From Thiopontia sp964344135 (GTDB lineage: Bacteria > Pseudomonadota > Gammaproteobacteria > GCF-002020875), in NCBI GenBank assembly GCA_964344135.1, contig CAYFMF010000007.1:1-54462 (forward strand): 54,462 bases of DNA. Reading direction: 5' to 3'. The notes beneath the pieces are model-generated. The model was not told the DNA's origin. It worked only from the letters and a program-made list of their open reading frames with translations, and searched no databases. The position numbers and the translations under genes were made by a program. This document shows, in pieces, positions 35,488 through 45,313 of this stretch (within the stretch, counting starts at the first letter, position 1; each line of letters begins with the position of its first letter).

Positions 35488-35958
35488 ATGTCAAGAAGAA
35501 ATAGAGCGCCAAAACGCACCGTATTGCCTGATCCAAAGTTTGGAAATGAGCAGTTGACCAAGTTCATCAACGTGATCATGAAGGATGGCAAGAAGTCTGT
35601 TGCCGAGAAGATCGTCTATGGTGCACTGGATGTGGTTGAGGAGAGGGGGCACAGTGAGCCTGTTGAGACACTGTTTGAGGCGCTTGATAATGTTGGACCA
35701 AAGGTAGAGGTGAAATCCCGTCGTGTCGGTGGTTCTACCTACCAGGTGCCTGTTGAGGTGCGTCCAGAGCGCCGTGTTGCACTGGGTATGCGCTGGCTGG
35801 TCGAGTCTGCACGCAAGCGCAGTGAGAAGACCATGGGGTTGCGCCTGGCTGGCGAGATCCTCGATGCGATCGAGAGCCGTGGCTCGGCAGTAAAGAAGAG
35901 AGAGGATACCCACCGCATGGCCGAGGCCAACAAGGCCTTCTCCCATTTCCGCTGGTAG
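35488..35958 (+). CDS. rpsG: Ribosomal protein S7
   Basis: S7 nucleates assembly of the 30S head and is the autogenous repressor of the str operon in E. coli. The 156 residues begin SRRNRAPKRTVLPDPKFGN and contain the VGGSTYQVPVEVRPERR signature. The 55-nt spacer to rpsL is shorter than the E. coli S7 target region, so conservation of that regulation is uncertain. Confidence 0.98.
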   Translation: MSRRNRAPKRTVLPDPKFGNEQLTKFINVIMKDGKKSVAEKIVYGALDVVEERGHSEPVETLFEALDNVGPKVEVKSRRVGGSTYQVPVEVRPERRVALGMRWLVESARKRSEKTMGLRLAGEILDAIESRGSAVKKREDTHRMAEANKAFSHFRW

Positions 35959-35978
35959 TAGACTGACGCAACATTTCC

Positions 35979-35990
35979 TGCTCTTTAACA
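35979..35990 (+). promoter_or_regulatory. Second boxA element, between rpsG and fusA
   Basis: TGCTCTTTAACA, identical to the core of the element before rpsL, sits 21 nt after the rpsG stop and 40 nt before the fusA start. A repeat inside the operon could re-load the NusB-S10 complex. Confidence 0.6.
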
Positions 35991-36029
35991 GAACGAAACA
36001 GATAGACCCCTTTGAAAACGGATTAGATC

Positions 36030-38123
36030 ATGGCACGTACAACACCACTCAAGCGTTATCGTAATCTTGGCATCATGGCACATATTGATGCGGGAAAGAC
36101 TACGACAACCGAGCGTATCCTCTTCTATACCGGCCTCTCACACAAGATTGGTGAGGTGCATGATGGTGCAGCGACCATGGACTGGATGGAGCAGGAGCAG
36201 GAGCGTGGAATCACCATCACCTCTGCTGCGACGACCTCCTTCTGGCAGGGCATGGATCAGCAGTTTGATCAGCACCGTATTAACATTATTGACACCCCGG
36301 GACACGTGGATTTCACCATTGAGGTGGAGCGTTCACTGCGTGTACTGGATGGTGCCTGTGCAGTTTTCTGTGCGGTCGGTGGTGTCGAGCCACAGTCCGA
36401 GACCGTATGGCGCCAGGCCAACAAGTATGGTGTTCCACGTCTCGGGTTCGTCAACAAGATGGACCGTTCTGGTGCAAACTTTCTGCGCGTCGTAGAGCAG
36501 GTTCGCGAGCGCCTCGGCGCCAATGCAGTTCCCATTCAGATGAATATTGGTGCGGAGGATGAGTTCAAGGGTGTGGTTGACCTGATTCGCATGAAGGCAA
36601 TCTACTGGAACGAGGACGACATGGGGATGACCTATGAGGCGACCGACATTCCAGCTGATCTGCAGGATCAGTGTGATGAGCTTCGCGAGCAGATGGTGGA
36701 AGCTGCTGCAGAGGCCAATGAAGAGCTGATGGAGAAGTACCTCGAGGATGGAGAGCTGACCGAGGACGAGATCCGTGAGGGTATCCGTATTCAGACGCTG
36801 AATAACGAGATCGTCCCGATGATGTGTGGTTCGGCGTTCAAGAACAAGGGTGTCCAGGCGATGCTGGATGCGGTCATCTACTTCATGCCTTCTCCTCTGG
36901 ACGTGCCTGCGATTACCGGTGAGCTTGAGGATGGTACCGAGGCGGATCGCCCATCCTCGGATGATGAGCCGTTCTCTGCGCTTGCATTCAAGATTGCGAC
37001 CGACCCATTTGTTGGAACCCTCACCTTCTTCCGTGTCTACTCCGGCGTGATCAACTCCGGTGACTTCTGCTACAACACGGTCAAGGGCAAGAAGGAGCGT
37101 ATCGGACGTATCGTGCAGATGCACTCCAATGATCGTGAAGAGATCAAGGAGGTCCGTGCTGGTGATATCGCCGCTGCAATCGGCCTCAAGGATGTGACCA
37201 CCGGTGACACCCTTTCTGACCTTGACAACAAGATTGTTCTCGAGCGCATGGAGTTCCCGGAGCCGGTAATCTCGGTTGCGGTTGAGCCCAAGTCCAAGGC
37301 GGACCAGGAGAAGATGGGTATCGCCCTCTCCAAACTGGCACAGGAGGATCCATCCTTCCGTGTTCATACCGATGAAGAGTCCGGTCAGACCATCATCTCC
37401 GGCATGGGTGAGCTTCACCTTGAGATTATTGTTGACCGCATGATGCGCGAGTTCAACGTAGAGGCCGCGGTTGGTGCCCCTCAGGTTGCCTACCGTGAGA
37501 CCATTCGCTCGACCGTTGAGCAGGAGGGCAAGTTTGTTCGTCAGTCGGGTGGTCGTGGTCAGTTTGGACACGTCTGGATCCGTATTGAGCCTCAGGAGCC
37601 TGGGGCAGGGTTCGAGTTTATCAATGAGATTGTCGGTGGTGTGGTTCCCAAGGAGTACATCCCTGCGGTTGGCAAGGGTGTTGAGGAGCAGATGCAGAAC
37701 GGTGTTCTGGCTGGCTACCCAATCGAGGATTGTAAGGTGACACTCTATGATGGTTCCTACCATGAGGTGGACTCCAGTGAGATGGCATTCAAGATCGCCG
37801 GCTCCATGGCATTCAAGCAGGGTGCACTGAATGCAAGCCCAGTACTGCTTGAGCCAATGATGAAGGTTGATGTGGTTACACCAGAAGAGTACATGGGTGA
37901 TGTAATGGGTGATCTGAACCGTCGTCGCGGTATCGTGGCGGGGATGGATGACTCCCCCGCAGGCAAGATGATTGCTGCATCCGTTCCACTCTCCGAGATG
38001 TTTGGTTATGCGACAGACCTGCGTTCAGCGACCCAGGGACGTGCAACCTACTCCATGGAGTTTGAGAAATACGCAGAGGCACCGGCCAATATCGCCGATG
38101 CAATCATTAAGAAGAACAGTTAA
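36030..38123 (+). CDS. fusA: Elongation factor G
   Basis: EF-G is the GTPase that moves tRNA and mRNA after each peptide bond and, with RRF, recycles ribosomes. The 697-residue protein has AHIDAGKTT (17-25), DTPGHVDFT, NKMD and the five-domain layout, including the domain IV loop with SGGRGQFGHVWIRIEP. It is a bona fide FusA by length and context, in front of tufA. Confidence 0.98.
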   Translation: MARTTPLKRYRNLGIMAHIDAGKTTTTERILFYTGLSHKIGEVHDGAATMDWMEQEQERGITITSAATTSFWQGMDQQFDQHRINIIDTPGHVDFTIEVERSLRVLDGACAVFCAVGGVEPQSETVWRQANKYGVPRLGFVNKMDRSGANFLRVVEQVRERLGANAVPIQMNIGAEDEFKGVVDLIRMKAIYWNEDDMGMTYEATDIPADLQDQCDELREQMVEAAAEANEELMEKYLEDGELTEDEIREGIRIQTLNNEIVPMMCGSAFKNKGVQAMLDAVIYFMPSPLDVPAITGELEDGTEADRPSSDDEPFSALAFKIATDPFVGTLTFFRVYSGVINSGDFCYNTVKGKKERIGRIVQMHSNDREEIKEVRAGDIAAAIGLKDVTTGDTLSDLDNKIVLERMEFPEPVISVAVEPKSKADQEKMGIALSKLAQEDPSFRVHTDEESGQTIISGMGELHLEIIVDRMMREFNVEAAVGAPQVAYRETIRSTVEQEGKFVRQSGGRGQFGHVWIRIEPQEPGAGFEFINEIVGGVVPKEYIPAVGKGVEEQMQNGVLAGYPIEDCKVTLYDGSYHEVDSSEMAFKIAGSMAFKQGALNASPVLLEPMMKVDVVTPEEYMGDVMGDLNRRRGIVAGMDDSPAGKMIAASVPLSEMFGYATDLRSATQGRATYSMEFEKYAEAPANIADAIIKKNS

Positions 38124-38176
38124 TAGAGATTTTAACCACCCAGGGTTAAACGAAAAGTAAGTAAGAGGAAAAGACG

Positions 38177-39367
<1,191 letters not shown>

Positions 39368-39369
39368 CC

Positions 39370-39387
39370 CTTCAAGCATGCTTGAGG
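39370..39387 (+). other. Conserved stem-loop after tufA
   Basis: CTTCAAG-CATG-CTTGAGG, the counterpart of the stem after tufB at 22422-22439. Here the loop makes the centre a 14-bp palindrome TCAAGCATGCTTGA. The rest of the spacer to rpsJ is AT-rich and may hold an S10 promoter that I could not define. Confidence 0.5.
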
Positions 39388-39479
39388 TCACCCTAAGGTA
39401 ACACAGCAAGTGATTGAAATCATTTGCATGACCTGATGATTAAATAGTTATTAAATTATAAGCGAACTGAGTATAAGCA

Positions 39480-39791
39480 ATGGCTGGACAGAGAATTCGT
39501 ATCCGTCTCAAGGCGTTTGATTATCGCCTGATTGACCAATCAGCACGTGAAATCGCGCAGACGGCAAAGCGTACCGGGGCACAGGTCCGAGGACCGATCC
39601 CGCTACCCACAAAGAAAGAGCGCTTTACCGTTCTGATCTCCCCGCATGTCAACAAGGACGCGCGTGATCAGTATGAGCTGCGCACCCACAAGCGGATGAT
39701 GGACATTGTTGATCCGACAGACAAGACGGTTGATGCATTGATGAAGCTGGATCTTGCTGCGGGCGTGGATGTACAGATCAAGCTTTCTTGA
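39480..39791 (+). CDS. rpsJ: Ribosomal protein S10 (NusE)
   Basis: S10 is a 30S head protein and, as NusE, the partner of NusB on boxA RNA. The 103 residues begin QRIRIRLKAFDYRLIDQSA and include the RGPIPLPTKKERFT loop. It is first of the S10 operon, here joined to the str genes by only 112 nt after tufA. Confidence 0.98.
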   Translation: MAGQRIRIRLKAFDYRLIDQSAREIAQTAKRTGAQVRGPIPLPTKKERFTVLISPHVNKDARDQYELRTHKRMMDIVDPTDKTVDALMKLDLAAGVDVQIKLS

Positions 39792-39826
39792 TGGATAGAA
39801 CAAGATAGAGAATAGAGGAATTAGAG

Positions 39827-40465
39827 ATGTCAATCGGACTTGTAGGTCGAAAGGTCGGAATGAGCCGGGTGTTCACCGAAGAGGGTGCATCGGTTCCTGT
39901 GACCGTGATCCAGGTAGAGCCAAACCGGGTTACCCAGGTTAAAACAGATGAGACTGATGGGTACAATGCAATCCAGATTACTACTGGTGCTCGCAAGGCC
40001 TCCCGTGTATCCAAACCCATGGCAGGACACTACGCAAAGGCTGGTGTTGAGGCGGGTCGCGGTCTCTGGGAGTTCCGTCTGAGTGCAGACGAGGTTGCCG
40101 ACTTTGAGGCTGGAAAAGAGGTCGAGTCCTCCATTTTCGAGGCTGGACAGAAAGTGGATGTGACCGGTATCAACCGCGGATTTGGTTTCCAGGGTGGTAT
40201 CAAGCGTCACAACTTCAGTGGCCTGGATAACACGCATGGTAACTCCATTTCTCACCGCTCCAATGGATCCATTGGACAGTGTCAGACTCCAGGGCGTGTA
40301 TTCAAGGGCAAGAAGATGTCCGGACAGATGGGTAACGTTCAGCGTACGGTACAGAACCTTGAGGTTGTTCGTGTCGATGCCGATCGTAACCTGATCCTTG
40401 TAAAGGGTGCGGTTCCAGGTGCAAAGGGTGGTGATCTTGTGATCCGCCCGGCGGTTAAGGGATAA
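39827..40465 (+). CDS. rplC: Ribosomal protein L3
   Basis: L3 binds 23S rRNA early in 50S assembly and reaches the peptidyl transferase centre. The 212 residues start IGLVGRKVGMSRVF and contain the GFGFQGGIKRHNFSG loop, including the Gln modified by PrmB in E. coli (GSIGQCQTPGRVFKGKKM). It lies 35 nt after rpsJ. Confidence 0.98.
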   Translation: MSIGLVGRKVGMSRVFTEEGASVPVTVIQVEPNRVTQVKTDETDGYNAIQITTGARKASRVSKPMAGHYAKAGVEAGRGLWEFRLSADEVADFEAGKEVESSIFEAGQKVDVTGINRGFGFQGGIKRHNFSGLDNTHGNSISHRSNGSIGQCQTPGRVFKGKKMSGQMGNVQRTVQNLEVVRVDADRNLILVKGAVPGAKGGDLVIRPAVKG

Positions 40466-40476
40466 GGAGAAGAGTC

Positions 40477-41097
40477 ATGGAATTGAATGTACGTGATTTT
40501 CCTGCAGGAAATGAGCAATCGAAGGTCTCCGTTTCCGATGAGGCGTTCTCTGCAGACTACAATGAGGCGCTGATCCATCAGGTTGTGACTGCATACATGT
40601 CCGCTGCCCGTGCCGGAACAGCGGCTCAGAAGAATCGCTCCGATGTGAGCGGTGGTGGTGCAAAGCCCTGGCGCCAGAAGGGGACAGGCCGTGCCCGTGC
40701 CGGAACAAGCCGCAGCCCGATCTGGAGAAGCGGTGGTGTCACCTTTGCTGCACGTCCAAGAAACTATGAGCAGAAGGTTAATCGCAAGATGTATCGCGCA
40801 GCAATGCGCTCCATTCTCTCCGAGCTGATTCGTCAGGATCGCCTGACAGTGGTCTCTGACCTCGCGGTCGAGACCCCAAAGACCAAGGCGCTGAACAGTG
40901 CACTGGGTGGCATGGGTCTGGAAAATGTCCTGATCATCTCTGGTGAGGTGGATGAGAATCTATATCTTGCAGCACGCAACATTCCAAATGTTGGTGTTGT
41001 TGATGTCACTGCAATGGACCCTGTCAGCCTTGTCTCCTACGGCAATGTACTGATGACCGAGTCCGCACTGAAGCAGATTGAGGAGTCACTGGGATGA
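40477..41097 (+). CDS. rplD: Ribosomal protein L4
   Basis: L4 lines the exit tunnel and in E. coli represses the S10 operon. The 206 residues contain the extended loop KPWRQKGTGRARAGTSRSPIW that reaches the tunnel wall. AAGGAG lies upstream, and the stop overlaps rplW by 4 nt (ATGA). Confidence 0.98.
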   Translation: MELNVRDFPAGNEQSKVSVSDEAFSADYNEALIHQVVTAYMSAARAGTAAQKNRSDVSGGGAKPWRQKGTGRARAGTSRSPIWRSGGVTFAARPRNYEQKVNRKMYRAAMRSILSELIRQDRLTVVSDLAVETPKTKALNSALGGMGLENVLIISGEVDENLYLAARNIPNVGVVDVTAMDPVSLVSYGNVLMTESALKQIEESLG

Positions 41098-41396
41098 GCA
41101 TGAATCAAGAGCGTTTGATGAAGGTCGTATTGGGGCCCCACATCACTGAGAAGAGTGCGATGGCCGCCGAGATGCGCAATCAGTATGTATTCAAGGTTGC
41201 CAAGGATGCCAAAAAGCCGGAGATCAAGCAGGCAATTGAGCTGATGTTTGATGTCAAGGTGGATGGGGTCTCTGTCAGCAACGTAAAGGGAAAGGTTAAG
41301 CGCAGTGGAATGAAGTTCGGCAGACGCGCCAGCTGGAAGAAGGCCTTCGTTACACTGAGCGAGGGGCAGGAAATCGAATTCATGGGTGCCGAGTAG
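41094..41396 (+). CDS. rplW: Ribosomal protein L23
   Basis: L23 sits at the exit of the peptide tunnel and docks trigger factor and SRP. The 100 residues begin MSMNQERLMKVVLGPHITEK and include the VKGKVKRSGMKFGRR region. The ATG overlaps the rplD stop; a second ATG two codons later is an alternative. Confidence 0.97.
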   Translation: MSMNQERLMKVVLGPHITEKSAMAAEMRNQYVFKVAKDAKKPEIKQAIELMFDVKVDGVSVSNVKGKVKRSGMKFGRRASWKKAFVTLSEGQEIEFMGAE

Positions 41397-41436
41397 GATC
41401 CAGTAAAGAAAGATTCTTTGAAGGAAGAGTAGAAAA

Positions 41437-42261
41437 ATGGCAATCGTAAAATCAAAACCAACATCACCAGGACGTCGTTTTGTCGTCTCTGTGGTGAACC
41501 ATGAGCTGCACAAGGGCAAGCCTCATGCGGCACTGATTGCAAAGAAATCCAAGAGTGGCGGCCGTAACAACAATGGTCGTATCACTACACGTCATCGTGG
41601 TGGTGGCCACAAGCAGCGCTATCGCATCATCGATTTCAAGCGCAACAAGGATGGGATTCCTGCTCGTGTAGAGCGCCTGGAATATGATCCAAATCGCACC
41701 GCAAACATTGCACTGGTGCTCTATGCGGATGGTGAGCGTCGCTACATCATTGCGGCAAAGGGTGTATCAGCTGGTGACCAGCTGATGTCAGGTAGCGGAG
41801 CAGAGATCAAGGTGGGCAACACCATGAGTCTGCGCGACATGCCACTGGGTACAACAGTGCACTGCATTGAGCTCAAGCCAGGCAAGGGCGCGCAGATTGC
41901 ACGCTCTGCGGGAACCTCTGCACAGTACGTAGCGAAAGAGGGTGCATTTGCTACCCTGCGTCTGCGTTCTGGTGAGATGCGCAAGGTACTGCTCGACTGC
42001 CGTGCAACCATCGGAGAGGTGAGCAATGGTGAGCACTCCCTGCGCAAGCTCGGCAAGGCAGGTGCAACACGCTGGCGCGGTGTCCGCCCAACGGTTCGTG
42101 GTGTCGCAATGAACCCGGTAGATCACCCACATGGTGGTGGTGAGGGAAGAACCTCAGGCGGTCGTCACCCTGTCTCCCCATGGGGCATGCCAACCAAGGG
42201 CTACAAGACAAGGTCAAACAAGAGGACGAACCAGTACATTGTTCGTCACCGTAACAAGTAA
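41437..42261 (+). CDS. rplB: Ribosomal protein L2
   Basis: L2 is required for subunit joining and peptidyl transferase activity. The 274 residues show GGRNNNGRITTRHRGGGHKQ near the N-terminus and the C-terminal VDHPHGGGEGRTSGGRHPVS motif, with the His linked to activity in E. coli. GAAGGAAG-type bases lie upstream of the ATG. Confidence 0.98.
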   Translation: MAIVKSKPTSPGRRFVVSVVNHELHKGKPHAALIAKKSKSGGRNNNGRITTRHRGGGHKQRYRIIDFKRNKDGIPARVERLEYDPNRTANIALVLYADGERRYIIAAKGVSAGDQLMSGSGAEIKVGNTMSLRDMPLGTTVHCIELKPGKGAQIARSAGTSAQYVAKEGAFATLRLRSGEMRKVLLDCRATIGEVSNGEHSLRKLGKAGATRWRGVRPTVRGVAMNPVDHPHGGGEGRTSGGRHPVSPWGMPTKGYKTRSNKRTNQYIVRHRNK

Positions 42262-42293
42262 TAGTAACCAGAAACTGAGATAAGGAAACTAAC

Positions 42294-42569
42294 GTGCCAC
42301 GTTCAATCAAGAAAGGCCCTTTTATTGATGAGCATCTTCGCAAGAAGGTGAAGGATGCGGTTGAGACCAATAACCGTCGCCCCATCAAGACCTGGTCAAG
42401 AAGATCCATGATCATGCCACAGATGATTGGCCTGACCATCGCTGTACATAATGGTCGCCAGCATGTGCCGGTATTGATTAATGAGAATATGGTAGGCCAC
42501 AAGCTTGGAGAGTTTGCCCTGACACGCACCTATCGCGGTCATGCAGCGGACAAGAAGGCCTCAAGGTAG
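42294..42569 (+). CDS. rpsS: Ribosomal protein S19
   Basis: S19 pairs with S13 in the 30S head. The 91-residue protein starts at GTG 42294 (PRSIKKGPFIDEHLRKKV), the usual N-terminus, with AAGGAAA upstream. It ends with GEFALTRTYRGHAADKKA. rplV follows after 11 nt. Confidence 0.97.
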   Translation: MPRSIKKGPFIDEHLRKKVKDAVETNNRRPIKTWSRRSMIMPQMIGLTIAVHNGRQHVPVLINENMVGHKLGEFALTRTYRGHAADKKASR

Positions 42570-42580
42570 GGTAAGAAACC

Positions 42581-42913
42581 ATGGAAACTTACGCAAAACT
42601 TAGAAATGCAAAGATTTCTGCACAGAAGGTGCGTCTGGTTGTTGATCAGATCCGTGGCCTCCCTGTAGAGAGGGCGGTAGATCTGCTGCGCTTCAGCAAC
42701 AAGAAGGCAGCACATATCGTCGGCAAGATCCTCAACTCTGCAATTGCCAATGCAGAGAATAACGAGGGTGCAGATATTGATGATTTGAAGGTCTCGACAG
42801 CATTTGTTGACGAGGGTCCAACTTACAAGCGGATTCAGCCTCGTGCGAAGGGACGCGCGAACCGAATTCTTAAACGCACCAGCCACATCAGTGTGGCTGT
42901 GTCTGATCGCTGA
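42581..42913 (+). CDS. rplV: Ribosomal protein L22
   Basis: L22 contacts all 23S domains and its beta hairpin lines the exit tunnel at the erythromycin region. The 110 residues contain KVRLVVDQIRGLPVERAV and the hairpin QPRAKGRANRILKRTSHI. It lies tightly between rpsS and rpsC. Confidence 0.98.
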   Translation: METYAKLRNAKISAQKVRLVVDQIRGLPVERAVDLLRFSNKKAAHIVGKILNSAIANAENNEGADIDDLKVSTAFVDEGPTYKRIQPRAKGRANRILKRTSHISVAVSDR

Positions 42914-42924
42914 GGAATAGCGGA

Positions 42925-43599
42925 ATGGGTCAAAAAGTACATCCGATTGGTTACCGTCTGGGTTATATCAAGGACTGGAACTCCACCTGGTATGCGGATA
43001 GCCGTAGTTATGCAGATCAGCTCCATGCCGATCTCACCATCAGGGACTTTCTGAAGAAGCGTCTCTCTCAGGCATCCGTCAGCCGGATCCAGATTGAGCG
43101 CCCCTCTGGTAATGCAAGAATCACCATCCACACTGCCCGTCCAGGAATCGTGATTGGCAAGAAGGGTGAGGATATCGAGAAGCTGCGCCGCGAGGTAACA
43201 GCCAGAATGGGGATTCCCGTACAGATCAACATTGAGGAGATCCGCAAGCCCGAGCTGGATGCACAGCTGGTTGCCGAGGGGATTGCCCAGCAGCTCGAGA
43301 AGCGAATCATGTTCCGTCGTGCGATGAAGCGCTCTGTGGGCAATACCATGAGGCTGGGTGGAAAGGGGATTCGTATCAATGTAGCCGGTCGACTCAATGG
43401 TGCAGAGATTGCCCGTACCGAGTGGTACCGAGAGGGGCGTGTACCTCTGCACACCCTGCGTGCCGATATCGACTATGGTTTTGCCGAGGCAAATACCACC
43501 TACGGGATCATCGGTATCAAGGTGTGGCTGTTCAAGGGTGAGGTCTTTGACTCCCCGGTAGCAGTAGAAGAGTCTGATTCGAAGAAAGACGCGAAATAG
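42925..43599 (+). CDS. rpsC: Ribosomal protein S3
   Basis: S3 guards the mRNA entry channel and has helicase activity with S4. The 224 residues begin GQKVHPIGYRLGYIKDWNS, contain the KH-domain GIVIGKKGEDIEKLR motif, and end in an acidic/Lys tail. It starts 11 nt after rplV. Confidence 0.98.
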   Translation: MGQKVHPIGYRLGYIKDWNSTWYADSRSYADQLHADLTIRDFLKKRLSQASVSRIQIERPSGNARITIHTARPGIVIGKKGEDIEKLRREVTARMGIPVQINIEEIRKPELDAQLVAEGIAQQLEKRIMFRRAMKRSVGNTMRLGGKGIRINVAGRLNGAEIARTEWYREGRVPLHTLRADIDYGFAEANTTYGIIGIKVWLFKGEVFDSPVAVEESDSKKDAK

Positions 43600-43631
43600 G
43601 CAAACTGGACAAATAATAGGGAAGAAGAGCA

Positions 43632-44045
43632 ATGCTTCAGCCGAAAAGAACAAAATTCCGCAAGCAGATGAAGGGAAGAAACCGTGGTCTTGCGCAGAAT
43701 GGCAACTCTGTCAGCTTTGGCGAGTACGGTCTCAAGGCGACAGGTCGCGGCAGAATTACTGCACGTCAGATTGAGGCGGCGCGACGCACAATTACTCGTC
43801 AGGTAAAGCGTGGTGGCAAGCTGACCATCCGGATCTTCCCTGACAAGCCTATTACCAAGAAGCCTCTTGAGGTTCGTCAGGGTAAGGGTAAGGGTAATGT
43901 TGAGTACTGGGTTGCGCAGATTCAGCCAGGAAAGATGCTGTATGAGATTGAGGGTGTTTCCGAGGAGCTTGCACGCGAGGCATTCAAGCTTGCAGCGGCA
44001 AAACTTCCGATTGCAACTACTTTTGTAACACGTACCCCGCTGTAG
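43632..44045 (+). CDS. rplP: Ribosomal protein L16
   Basis: L16 organises the A-site tRNA region of the 50S subunit. The 137 residues begin LQPKRTKFRKQMKGRN and include TARQIEAARRTITRQVKRGG and the KPLEVRQGKGKGNVEYWV loop that bears the Arg hydroxylated by YcfD/RoxA-type oxygenases in E. coli. Confidence 0.98.
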   Translation: MLQPKRTKFRKQMKGRNRGLAQNGNSVSFGEYGLKATGRGRITARQIEAARRTITRQVKRGGKLTIRIFPDKPITKKPLEVRQGKGKGNVEYWVAQIQPGKMLYEIEGVSEELAREAFKLAAAKLPIATTFVTRTPL

Positions 44046-44057
44046 AAGGTGTCAGTG

Positions 44058-44255
44058 ATGAATACAAGTGATTTGAGAAAAATGGACGAGGCAGCACTGC
44101 AGACAGAGCTGCAGAACATGTTGCGCGAACAGTTCAATCTGCGCATGCAGAAGGCAACCAACCAGCTTTCTGATAGCAGCCAGATGAAGAAGGTTCGCCA
44201 GAACATTGCCCGGGTCAAGACCATTATGAATGAGATGAAAGGTGCCGCATCATGA
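44058..44255 (+). CDS. rpmC: Ribosomal protein L29
   Basis: L29 is a small helical protein near the tunnel exit. I chose ATG 44058, with AAGG 8 nt upstream, giving 65 residues beginning NTSDLRKMDEAALQTEL. In-frame GTG codons at 44049 and 44055 overlap or crowd the ribosome binding site. The stop overlaps rpsQ (ATGA). Confidence 0.95.
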   Translation: MNTSDLRKMDEAALQTELQNMLREQFNLRMQKATNQLSDSSQMKKVRQNIARVKTIMNEMKGAAS

Positions 44256-44518
44256 GTGAGCAGACTAGCAGTGCACGTACGATTACCGGACGTGTTGTCT
44301 CCAGCAAGGGGGACAAGAGCATTACCGTTATGGTACAGCGTCAGGTGAAGCATCCGATCTACAAGAAGTTCATCAAGCGTTCGACCAAGTTGCATGCGCA
44401 TGATGAGAACAATCAGTGCAAAGAGGGTGATGTGGTGACGATTGAAGCGTGTCGCCCAATCTCGAAGAGCAAGTCATTCAGGCTGGTTGAAGTGGTTGAG
44501 AGTGCGGCTGCGGTATAG
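44252..44518 (+). CDS. rpsQ: Ribosomal protein S17
   Basis: S17 is a primary 16S-binding protein. The 88-residue OB-fold protein includes GRVVSSKGDKSITVMV and HDENNQCKEGDVVTIEACRPISKSKSFRLVEV, here cited in two parts of one domain. It overlaps rpmC by 4 nt and completes the S10 operon. Confidence 0.97.
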   Translation: MSEQTSSARTITGRVVSSKGDKSITVMVQRQVKHPIYKKFIKRSTKLHAHDENNQCKEGDVVTIEACRPISKSKSFRLVEVVESAAAV

Positions 44519-44566
44519 CGCGTAGCTGAAGAGAATCAGAAATTAGAGAAAGATTGGAGAAAACCA

Positions 44567-44935
44567 ATGATTCAGATGCAATCCACATTGACTGTTGCCG
44601 ACAACAGCGGCGCAAAAAAGGTTATGTGCATCAAGGTACTGGGTGGATCAAAGCGTCGTTATGCCGGGATTGGTGATGTCATCAAGGTCAGCGTAAAAGA
44701 GGCACTGCCACGTGGAAAGGTCAAGAAGGGTGATGTCTATAATGCAGTAGTAGTGCGTACCCGCAAGGGCGTACGTCGCAATGACGGTTCATTGATCCGT
44801 TTTGACGGCAATGCTGCGGTTATGCTGAACAGCAAGCATGAGCCGATTGGCACTCGTATCTTTGGCCCGGTAACTCGTGAGCTGAGAACCAAGAAGTTCA
44901 TGAAGATTGTCTCTCTGGCACCAGAGGTCATCTGA
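44567..44935 (+). CDS. rplN: Ribosomal protein L14
   Basis: L14 forms intersubunit bridges and binds RsfS. The 122-residue standard length and the start MIQMQSTLTVADNSGAKKVM are diagnostic. The KGDVYNAVVVRTRKGVRR stretch follows. It is the first gene of the spc operon, 48 nt after rpsQ. Confidence 0.98.
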   Translation: MIQMQSTLTVADNSGAKKVMCIKVLGGSKRRYAGIGDVIKVSVKEALPRGKVKKGDVYNAVVVRTRKGVRRNDGSLIRFDGNAAVMLNSKHEPIGTRIFGPVTRELRTKKFMKIVSLAPEVI

Positions 44936-44981
44936 TTGGTTGGAATGGGTTATTCAACGGAATTAATTTAGAGATAGCAAC

Positions 44982-45302
44982 ATGCGCAGGATCAGAAAAG
45001 GTGATGAGGTTGTAGTCCTCGCCGGAAAAGATAAAGGACAGAGAGGTACCGTTGCACGCGTAATCCCTGAGAGGGATCGTGTTGTCGTGGATGGTATCAA
45101 CATGGTGAAGAAGCACACCAAGCCAAACCCTAACCTGGGAGTTGCCGGAGGGATTGTAGAGAAGGAGATGCCCATTCACCTCTCCAACGTGGCGATCTTC
45201 AATAATGCTACCGGCAAGGCGGATCGTGTTGGGTTCAAGACACTGGATGATGGCCGCAAGGTTCGTTATTTCAAATCCAATGGCGAAGTCGTTGACGCAT
45301 AA
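44982..45302 (+). CDS. rplX: Ribosomal protein L24
   Basis: L24 initiates 50S assembly. The 106 residues carry a KOW motif (GDEVVVLAGKDKGQRGTVARV, in the first 30 residues) followed by the KHTKPNPNLGVAGG segment and a short C-terminal domain. rplE begins 11 nt after its stop. Confidence 0.97.
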   Translation: MRRIRKGDEVVVLAGKDKGQRGTVARVIPERDRVVVDGINMVKKHTKPNPNLGVAGGIVEKEMPIHLSNVAIFNNATGKADRVGFKTLDDGRKVRYFKSNGEVVDA

Positions 45303-45313
45303 GGGACAAGATC

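Noticed and set aside
36333..37763. Long open frame antisense to fusA (476 codons)
   Set aside because: It lies wholly opposite a certain gene and has Leu/His/Asn/Thr-rich composition with no domain pattern; it is a codon-bias shadow. The same holds for antisense frames opposite pyk, rpoC, rpoB, tkt and both tuf genes.
39411..39479. S10 operon promoter in the tufA-rpsJ spacer
   Set aside because: TTGAAA and TTGCAT are present and the region is AT-rich, but none has a good -10 at 16-18 bp, so no promoter is claimed.
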